DNA of 10,103 nucleotides from DASZMJ01 sp035551935 (GTDB taxonomy: Bacteria > Planctomycetota > Planctomycetia > Isosphaerales > Isosphaeraceae). Shown piece by piece: positions 5,541 through 10,103 of the stretch. The DNA is taken from NCBI GenBank assembly GCA_035551935.1, contig DASZMJ010000072.1, forward strand, positions 1 through 10,103. Reading direction: 5' to 3'. Position 1 is the first letter of the stretch. Every line of letters starts with the position of its first letter. The position numbers and the translations under genes were made by a program. The notes under the pieces are model-generated. The model was given only the letters and a program-made list of their open reading frames with translations, was not told the DNA's origin and ran no database searches.

Positions 5541-5808
5541 TCTCGGCACTTCCCCCGGGCGGCGGCCCGGGCTCGGGGCCGCCGATCCCCCCGCCCTGCC
5601 CCGGGAGGTAGAAGACCAGTCCCTTGCTGGACTCCTCGATCCAGCGGCCGACCAGCTCGCTGGCGCTGCAATCACCGAGCGGCGCCCGCGCGTCCAGTTG
5701 GCGCCGTGCCCGCGCGTCGAGCCGGACCGTGTAATCGCGGCGCCCCCGCGCCTCCGGGGCCTCGCCCACCGCGTCCGCCCGCGTCTTCCGCCGTCGCGCC
5801 GTGGCCAT
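5536..5808 (-). CDS. Ribbon-helix-helix (CopG/Arc-like) DNA-binding protein
   Basis: The 90-aa product starts with a basic arm (ATARRRKTR), then D-Y-T-V-R-L (25-30) as the DNA-contacting beta strand, a helix at about 32-43 (A-R-A-R-R-Q-L-D-A-R), a short turn, and a second helix S-A-S-E-L-V-G-R-W-I-E-E-S (49-61). This is the ribbon-helix-helix layout of CopG/Arc/MetJ-type repressors and of small plasmid partition proteins. The C-terminal 20 residues are Gly/Pro-rich. It converges on the plus-strand block and has its own upstream region with an imperfect inverted repeat (5838-5859) that could be its operator. A role in control of the element, for instance copy number or the lysogenic state, is inferred from context only. 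Confidence 0.65.
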   Translation of the reverse strand: MATARRRKTRADAVGEAPEARGRRDYTVRLDARARRQLDARAPLGDCSASELVGRWIEESSKGLVFYLPGQGGGIGGPEPGPPPGGSAES

Positions 5809-5837
5809 CGCCCTCGACTCCCCCGGCGCCGTGGCGT

Positions 5838-5859
5838 CTTGGGCGCGAAGTGCGCCAAG
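5838..5859. promoter_or_regulatory. Imperfect inverted repeat upstream of the RHH gene, possible operator
   Basis: CTTGGGCGC and GCGCCAAG are inverted arms (one unpaired G) around GAAGT, 30-51 bp upstream of the minus-strand start at 5808. Ribbon-helix-helix repressors usually bind such repeats in their own promoter. The assignment rests on position alone. Confidence 0.3.
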
Positions 5860-5941
5860 GTCGCGTCGCGCCGGGTCTCACTTCGGCACGCGGCCATTCG
5901 CGGCTTGAGCCCACGCCCGGCCGCCGGTACGATCGACGACG

Positions 5942-5975
5942 CCCCGCGCGCGTTCGGCATGAGTGGCGCGCGGGG
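5942..5975. repeat. 10-bp perfect hairpin in the gap between RHH gene and tail cluster
   Basis: CCCCGCGCGC (5942-5951) and GCGCGCGGGG (5966-5975) are exact inverted arms with a 14-nt loop. The gap 5809-6091 shows no convincing gene on either strand; this hairpin may be a second transcription stop below the tail cluster or a binding site. Confidence 0.4.
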
Positions 5976-6062
5976 TGCTGGCGGTCGCCCGCGGTCCGCA
6001 TCAGGGCGACCGGCCCGCGATCACCATGCCCTGGTCCACTGATCTGATGCCGCCTCGACACG

Positions 6063-6091
6063 GGGAGGGGGACGCGATCCGTCCCCCTCCC
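6063..6091 (-). terminator. Strong terminator-like hairpin after the tail cluster
   Basis: GGGAGGGGGACG (6063-6074) and CGTCCCCCTCCC (6080-6091) are 12-bp perfect arms with a 5-nt loop, touching the stop codon of the last minus-strand gene. There is no run of Ts, but the stem is very stable and its position fits an operon end. Confidence 0.6.
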
Positions 6092-6370
6092 TCATCGCCG
6101 GTCGGGCTCGTCGCCGAGGCCCGCGAAGGCGGCGAAGTCGTCGGCCGGAAGGCCGCAGCAACGGCCGGGCGATCGGGCCTGGATAGGATCGGGTCGCGTT
6201 TCGGCGCGTCCCGAGGCGGCCGGTCGCGGTGGCGCCGACTCCGGGGCGACCCCGAGGGCGAGCCAGTCGCGGTAATGCGTCGTCGTCGCGGCGAGGTCGC
6301 AGAGCCGGGCGACGGCGGCCGACTCGGCGTGGCAATACGAGGCCGGGGCGGGGCAACGGGGGCATCGCAC
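6092..6370 (-). CDS. 92-aa Cys-rich hypothetical protein, last gene of the tail cluster
   Basis: The frame opens with GTG at 6370, only 4 nt after the stop of the fibre-like gene, so translation is probably coupled. The N-terminus reads M-R-C3-P-R-C6-P-A-P-A-S-Y-C13-H, a CxxC plus Cys-His arrangement that suggests a small metal-binding knuckle. It is followed by a helical part (about 15-40) with another Cys (A-R-L-C-D-L) and a Pro/Arg-rich tail. I do not recognise a named family. A shifted frame from 6365 (114 aa) gives a less natural composition and is disfavoured. In tail operons such small proteins often serve as chaperones or minor components, but nothing here proves it. Confidence 0.6.
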   Translation of the reverse strand: MRCPRCPAPASYCHAESAAVARLCDLAATTTHYRDWLALGVAPESAPPRPAASGRAETRPDPIQARSPGRCCGLPADDFAAFAGLGDEPDRR

Positions 6371-6374
6371 GGTG

Positions 6375-7292
6375 CTATTCGGTCACGACGATGTTCGTCG
6401 CGGTCGACAGGAGCGACGCGCCGGCCGACCCGGCATTGGGGAAGTCGATCCCGTGATAGGTGATCAGGAACGGCCAGCACTGGAAGCTGGCCGTCGACGG
6501 GTACTCGCTGTAATTGGACGTGGCGCCACACGCGGCCTGGGTCGGCTGATAATTCGTGCTGTCGCAGACGACCGTGGCGATCACGAGGTCGGCGCCCAGG
6601 ACGCCGTTCGGGTGGATCAGCGCGAACTCCAGCGGCGCCGTGACGGTCGCCGTCGTGCAGCCGACGTGGACGACGGGATTGGCGCCGTTGGAGATCGACT
6701 TGGTGTAGCACCCCAGGTATTGCAGGCCACCGACGTAACCGGGCACATAAGTCAGGAGTCCGAGGTGGGTGCCGTTGGAATCGGCGACGGAGAGAGTGTC
6801 CTTGATCGGGACCGGGCAGGGGTCCCAGCAGAGGTAGCCGGTCGCCGCGGCGCCCATATTTAACGTCGGTGCCGTGGTCGTGCCGGTGCCCGCGACCGTG
6901 ATCGAGCCCGAGGTCGCCGGGGCCGCCCAGCGGCCCGCCGCGCCGCCGGCGCCCTGCGCGGTGGTCGTATAGGTGCCGGCGGCCAGGCCCGAGAACGTCG
7001 CGTTGCCGAAGCCGTCGTTGGTCGCCGTGGCGATCAGCGTGGGGGTGCTGTCGAAGAGCGATACCGAGATCGTGCCCGCCGTCGGGAGGGTGCCATTGCA
7101 CCCGGTGACCGGCTGGACGAGCGTCGCCGTGGCGGCGGTGCCCGTCGCGTCGACGACCTGGCGCAGGAGCGCCAGGTCCTGCGTGTTGCGGCCGACCAGC
7201 GCCCGGAGGTCCGGGACGATCCAGGCCATCGCGGCGGCGAAGCCGTCGAGGGCGCGGAGCCGCGCCTCGACGTCACCCTTGAGGCCGTCCAT
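6375..7292 (-). CDS. Fibre-like structural protein with coiled-coil N-terminus and Ig/prealbumin-like domain
   Basis: The 305-aa protein has three parts. Residues 1-50 form a helix predicted to be coiled (D-G-L-K-G-D-V-E-A-R-L-R-A-L-D) and nearly repeat the start of the 51-aa protein upstream. Residues about 55-145 look like a beta-sandwich of the carboxypeptidase-regulatory/SpaA type (I-S-V-S-L-F-D, then A-T-A-T-N-D-G-F-G-N-A-T-F-S-G-L-A-A-G-T-Y). Residues about 150-305 carry seven of eight cysteines (C155, C159, C195, C212, C243, C255, C272; C65 earlier) and many Gly/Thr/Asn, suggesting a disulphide-stabilised beta domain outside the cell. Position after a tail-hub-like gene suggests a tail fibre, tip or receptor-binding protein. 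Codons are less extreme in GC than in the partition genes. The start at 7292 follows the 51-aa gene's stop by 3 nt. Confidence 0.65.
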   Translation of the reverse strand: MDGLKGDVEARLRALDGFAAAMAWIVPDLRALVGRNTQDLALLRQVVDATGTAATATLVQPVTGCNGTLPTAGTISVSLFDSTPTLIATATNDGFGNATFSGLAAGTYTTTAQGAGGAAGRWAAPATSGSITVAGTGTTTAPTLNMGAAATGYLCWDPCPVPIKDTLSVADSNGTHLGLLTYVPGYVGGLQYLGCYTKSISNGANPVVHVGCTTATVTAPLEFALIHPNGVLGADLVIATVVCDSTNYQPTQAACGATSNYSEYPSTASFQCWPFLITYHGIDFPNAGSAGASLLSTATNIVVTE

Positions 7293-7304
7293 CGTTCAGC
7301 TCGC
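7253..7304 (-). repeat. 52-bp direct repeat, copy A (start of fibre-like gene)
   Basis: This stretch matches 7412-7463 at 49 of 52 bases, offset 159 nt. It covers the end of the upstream gene (codons for A-S and stop), the ACG spacer, the ATG and the first 13 codons of the fibre-like gene. The offset is a whole number of codons. Confidence 0.9.
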
Positions 7305-10023
7305 GGGGTTCGGGGATTGCCGGCTGGTCGCGAGGTCCTGCGCCGTCTGGCCGGCCTGGTCGCGGAGGTCCTGGACGATCCGCCGGACCTCCGCCATGCG
7401 CGTCTCGAGCTCGCGGAGCCGCGCCTCGACGTCGCCCTTGAGGTTGTCCATCGTTCAGCTCGCCTCCATTCGTCGTGAGGTCGATCGTGACGGAGTCGTC
7501 CCGAGGCGGCCCGACGACGCCCCGGGGCGGCGGCGCCGGCTTGCCGAGCACGGCGAGCGGGTCGTCGCCCGAGACGGGCGACGGCTCGGGGACGATGCGC
7601 CTCGGGGCGGGTCCCGCGGGCGGCGGCGGCATCTCCCCGCCGAGCGGCAGGTCAGGCGCCGTCCGGGACGGCTCGCCCGAGAGGTCGATCGGCTGGCCCG
7701 CGGCGTCGCCGATCGGCGTGGCGAACGGGTCGCGGACGGCCTCGGCCGCGGCGCCCGGCGTCACCTCGGCGGGCTCGTGGCGCCGCCGGGCCTCGGCGCG
7801 GCGGCGCCGGTTCACCTCGGCGGTGCGCCGCCGCGTCACCTCGGCGGGCTCGTGGCGCGATTTCGGGGGCGGCTGCGCCGCATCACCGGCCGCGCCCGCG
7901 CCGAGGTCGGCGGCCATCGCGCCGGGGTCGTCGCCGACCTGTCCCATGCCCATGCCCATGCCCATCTCCATGCCCATCCCCATGCCCGAGCCGTCGTCGG
8001 CCCAGCCGGCGGCCGAGACGCCGCCGCGGCCGGTGGCCATGCCCACGGCGAGGCCGGCCAGGAGCGAGCCGAAGTCGGGGCCGGAGCCGCCCGCGCCGCG
8101 GCCGAGGTCCCAGGCGGCGCGGCCCTGGAACGTCGGATGGATGTACATCTCGACGCCCGTCGCCAGCCGCCGACGGTTCGAGAAGGTCAGCTTCGTCCGC
8201 CAGATGTCGCCCGACTTCGGCCATTCGAGCGTCACGCCGCGGATCGTCGCGGCCATCGCCTCCATGCCGGTCGGATACGAGGCGCCGTCGTCGCCGGCGA
8301 CGTTGAGCGCCTGGCCGAGCGCCAGCGCCGAGGAGAGCTTGCCGCGGTACGTCGCCGAGCCCTCGTAGATGACGTCCTGGCGCGGGTCGAGCAGGAGCTG
8401 CGCGAGCTGGAGCATGTTCGACGCCTGGCCGGCGTCGAGCCAGGACGGGACTTCGTAATAGGCCGTCCGGCCCACGCCCGAGGTCGAGTGGAAGGTGCCC
8501 GTATACTGCGCGACCCCGCCGACGTCGGCGGGGTAGGTCGCCGTGAGGGTGCCGCGCGAATACGCGAGCAGCGCCAGGACGTCGGTGGGCTTGACGACGC
8601 CCGCGCCGCCGGCATTGAGCGTCGGCTGGTCGTTCAGCGCCTTGACGGTCGGCTCGGCGAAGACGATGTCCCCGTTCGCCTGGTCGATGTTGAATTTCGC
8701 GGCCCAGCCGACGCCGCCGGCGCCGAAGATTTCGGCGGTCGGATACATCACCGACAGGACCTCGGTCGCCGTCACGAACTCCTTCGGCTTGTTGAACTTG
8801 GGCGCCAGGTGCGCGGCGACGTACGTCGAGGTCGCGCGATAGCGGCGATAGACGTCGGCGAGCGTCCCAGCGGGGTGACAGCTCAGGGTGTATCGCGTGT
8901 AACCGGCGTTGTCGAGCGGCCGGTCGAGGGTCAGGACCGACGTCCCGCCGGCGGCCAGCGCGGTGCAGCTGATGACGTTGCGCCACTCGGTCTGCGTGAT
9001 GCCGGTGGACACCGGGTTGATGACGGCGACCTGGCCGGCGTTCGCGCCCCAGAAGTTGGCCGCCCAGGCCCGCGTGGCGTCGGTGCTCTGGACGGTCGCC
9101 GTGGTCGAGGTCAGGGCGGTGATCGCCCCCGAGTCGCTGCCCCCGCCCGCCGTGACGAAGGCGTCCCAATCCCAGCTCGTCTCGTCGCCGGCGGTCCAGG
9201 TCTCCGCCAGCGTGCCGTGGCCGATCGACGCGAGCGCCGCGTCGATGTCGCCGGCGCCGCGGACGACCATGCGGCCGGCGCACTGGCTCGTATCCTCTTG
9301 GACGTCGGGCCACTCGATCGGGTCGACGCCCATCGTCAGGGTCAAGGGCGTGAAGGTCGCGGTGTCCAGGATGCGGATCACGCCCCGCCGCACGCCCAGG
9401 CCGTCGACGGGCCCATTCGGGTCGACCCGGCAGGCGAACCGGCCGGCCCATTTCTCGAGCAGCCGGTCGACGTCGTCCATCAGGTTGCCGGTCAGGTAGA
9501 TCGGCTCGGGGGGGACCTGCGTCAGCGCGGTCAGGTCCGCCGGGACGAAGCCGTCGAAGCTGGGCGAGGTCGTGGTGCCGACCCCGGCGGCGATCAGCTG
9601 CGGCGCGTGGCCGTTGAACAGGTACGCGAGGATTTGCGACACGGCCTGGCCGGCCAGGGTCGGCGAATAGAGCGGGTCGTCCCACGGCAGGTTGAGCCGG
9701 ATCACGCCGGTCAGGTCGTTGGGGTTGGTGATCGGTATCTTGTTCGCCAGGTACTTGAGGTCGAGCGCGCGATAGCCGATCCCCCAGCCGGTCTCGGCCT
9801 GGCGGCGCTGGCGCGTGGTGACCTCGCCCGAGAAGACGCGCACGCCGTCCTCGTCGAGGGACGCGGTCATCCCCGGCTTCCAGCGGCCCGGGAGGGTCGC
9901 CGCCGTCTCGGCGAACTCGATCGACGAATACTCGTCGAGGCCGATATAGAGCCGGTTCATCTCGACCAAGGGCGCGACCCCCAAGGGGATGACGACGCCG
10001 TCGACCGTCAGCACGCAGGCCAT
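7273..10023 (-). CDS. Tail/baseplate-hub-like phage structural protein
   Basis: This 916-codon frame starts at ATG 10023 (GGGGGA just upstream). Residues about 1-110 resemble the first barrel of tail-hub or late-control-D-like proteins: L-Y-I-G-L-D-E-Y-S-S-I-E-F-A, then P-G-M-T-A-S-L-D-E-D-G-V-R-V-F-S-G-E-V, and G-Y-R-A-L-D-L-K-Y-L. Residues 110-640 are Gly/Thr-rich beta-type sequence with a helix-containing hub section. After about 650 the protein is low complexity: a Met-Gly run at about 678-694, basic repeats with two R-R/S-R-H-E-P-A-E-V-T copies (about 722-755), and a Pro-rich stretch. The last 60 codons only re-read the downstream 51-aa gene in another phase and may not be native. Assignment to the hub is from fold-like pattern, not a match to a named family. 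Hub proteins connect tail tube to fibres, which suits the genes that follow. Confidence 0.65.
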   Translation of the reverse strand: MACVLTVDGVVIPLGVAPLVEMNRLYIGLDEYSSIEFAETAATLPGRWKPGMTASLDEDGVRVFSGEVTTRQRRQAETGWGIGYRALDLKYLANKIPITNPNDLTGVIRLNLPWDDPLYSPTLAGQAVSQILAYLFNGHAPQLIAAGVGTTTSPSFDGFVPADLTALTQVPPEPIYLTGNLMDDVDRLLEKWAGRFACRVDPNGPVDGLGVRRGVIRILDTATFTPLTLTMGVDPIEWPDVQEDTSQCAGRMVVRGAGDIDAALASIGHGTLAETWTAGDETSWDWDAFVTAGGGSDSGAITALTSTTATVQSTDATRAWAANFWGANAGQVAVINPVSTGITQTEWRNVISCTALAAGGTSVLTLDRPLDNAGYTRYTLSCHPAGTLADVYRRYRATSTYVAAHLAPKFNKPKEFVTATEVLSVMYPTAEIFGAGGVGWAAKFNIDQANGDIVFAEPTVKALNDQPTLNAGGAGVVKPTDVLALLAYSRGTLTATYPADVGGVAQYTGTFHSTSGVGRTAYYEVPSWLDAGQASNMLQLAQLLLDPRQDVIYEGSATYRGKLSSALALGQALNVAGDDGASYPTGMEAMAATIRGVTLEWPKSGDIWRTKLTFSNRRRLATGVEMYIHPTFQGRAAWDLGRGAGGSGPDFGSLLAGLAVGMATGRGGVSAAGWADDGSGMGMGMEMGMGMGMGQVGDDPGAMAADLGAGAAGDAAQPPPKSRHEPAEVTRRRTAEVNRRRRAEARRRHEPAEVTPGAAAEAVRDPFATPIGDAAGQPIDLSGEPSRTAPDLPLGGEMPPPPAGPAPRRIVPEPSPVSGDDPLAVLGKPAPPPRGVVGPPRDDSVTIDLTTNGGELNDGQPQGRRRGAAPRARDAHGGGPADRPGPPRPGRPDGAGPRDQPAIPEPRELNDGRPQG
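7296..7451 (-). CDS. 51-aa coiled-coil protein
   Basis: The ATG at 7451 opens M-D-N-L-K-G-D-V-E-A-R-L-R-E-L-E-T-R-M-A and continues as a highly charged helix to about residue 42, with a heptad-like pattern (L13, L16, M20, V23, I26, L30), then a short polar tail ending N-P-A-S. The first 16 residues almost repeat those of the fibre-like protein encoded 3 nt downstream, so the two may assemble through the same coil. The whole gene lies inside the 3' end of the 916-codon frame, read in a different phase. GGAGG lies about 11 nt before the start. Its heptad pattern and the repeat support reality over the overlapping Pro/Arg-rich frame. Confidence 0.65.
   Translation of the reverse strand: MDNLKGDVEARLRELETRMAEVRRIVQDLRDQAGQTAQDLATSRQSPNPAS
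7412..7463 (-). repeat. 52-bp direct repeat, copy B (start of 51-aa gene)
   Basis: Partner of 7253-7304. It contains the same end-of-gene / start-of-gene junction, including a TGA at 7457-7455 placed just like the real stop codon in copy A. This points to duplication of a gene-start module. Confidence 0.9.
7760..7858 (-). repeat. Two 24-bp exact repeats inside the tail gene
   Basis: The 24 bases at 7760-7783 recur exactly at 7835-7858, 75 bp (25 codons) apart, both coding R-H-E-P-A-E-V-T. A degenerate third unit lies between them (T-A-E-V-N). The block is Arg-rich and looks like an expanding low-complexity linker. Confidence 0.8.
7943..7988 (-). repeat. CCCATG-type hexamer tandem repeat (Met-Gly run)
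   Basis: About seven imperfect tandem copies of the hexamer CCCATG/CATGGG encode G-M-G-M-G-M-E-M-G-M-G-M-G-M-G in the large tail protein. Six-base units keep the frame, so copy number can change without breaking the gene. Confidence 0.85.
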
Positions 10024-10049
10024 CGATCCCCCGCGGGTCGGAAACGTAG

Positions 10050-10075
10050 GAAAAAGGGCCGAGTGCCGAGTGCCG
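10050..10075. repeat. Short GCCGAGT tandem repeat upstream of the tail gene
   Basis: GCCGAGT occurs in about 2.5 tandem copies upstream of the minus-strand start at 10023. The remaining bases to the window end hold AGGAGGATATTATTG on the plus strand but no readable gene. Confidence 0.5.
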
Positions 10076-10103
10076 AGCGGAGGAGGATATTATTGATGTC
10101 TTC

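Noticed and set aside
5259..6047. 262-aa plus-strand frame over the RHH gene
   Set aside because: Arg/Pro/Ala shadow without domains; the minus-strand ribbon-helix-helix frame is far more protein-like.
6001..7101. 366-aa minus-strand frame overlapping the fibre-like gene
   Set aside because: Arg/His/Pro-rich off-phase reading; the 305-aa phase has a coiled coil, beta domain and patterned cysteines.
7760..7988. CRISPR array from the repeats in the tail gene
   Set aside because: Only two 24-bp exact repeats and a coding hexamer run, all in frame within a protein gene; no regular spacers.
7883..9685. 600-aa minus-strand frame in another phase of the tail gene
   Set aside because: Almost only Arg, Gly, Pro and Ala; the 916-codon phase has balanced composition and hub-like features.

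Overview
The window is very GC-rich and has a strong third-position G/C bias. A Tat-exported protein, fragments of transposases of types common in Planctomycetes, and the general protein style suggest a planctomycete of the Isosphaeraceae type. This is an inference from composition and family resemblance; no rRNA or other marker gene is present to prove it.

Bases 1-1705 look like host accessory chromosome rich in insertion-sequence debris. They hold the first 22 codons of an IS630-like transposase running off the left edge (minus strand), a 308-aa Tat-signal protein of the hexulose-6-phosphate synthase / OMP decarboxylase superfamily (374-1300) flanked by inverted and direct repeats, and a truncated N-terminus of an ISL3-family transposase (1429 to about 1578).

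Bases 1666-1747 appear to be an attachment junction. They contain the 3' half of a tRNA-Thr (CGU) gene on the minus strand, followed by its own rho-independent terminator, but no matching 5' half. Immediately inside it begins a mobile element. Its plus-strand block is: tyrosine integrase (1933-2853), a small predicted membrane protein overlapping it by 4 nt (2850-3260), ParA (3271-4140), ParB (4144-5262), a strong hairpin, and a possible 55-aa membrane peptide (5347-5514). Two copies of one perfect 19-nt palindrome lie at the int/membrane-gene overlap (2850-2868) and inside parB (4951-4969). They are candidate ParB-binding (parS) sites, or a dispersed palindromic element.

The minus-strand block reads toward that block. 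In transcription order it holds a 916-aa tail/baseplate-hub-like protein (10023-7273), a 51-aa coiled-coil protein (7451-7296), a 305-aa fibre-like protein with a repeated N-terminus and an Ig/prealbumin-like domain (7292-6375), a 92-aa Cys-rich protein (6370-6092) and a strong terminator-like hairpin. A ribbon-helix-helix protein (5808-5536) follows and converges on the plus-strand block.

Together, an integrase at a tRNA, a ParAB segregation cassette and tail-like structural genes suggest the left end of an integrated prophage, or an integrated phage-plasmid, in a planctomycete. The right attachment site, head/packaging genes and any replication gene lie outside the window, so whether the element is a phage, phage-plasmid or tailocin-like cannot be settled here.
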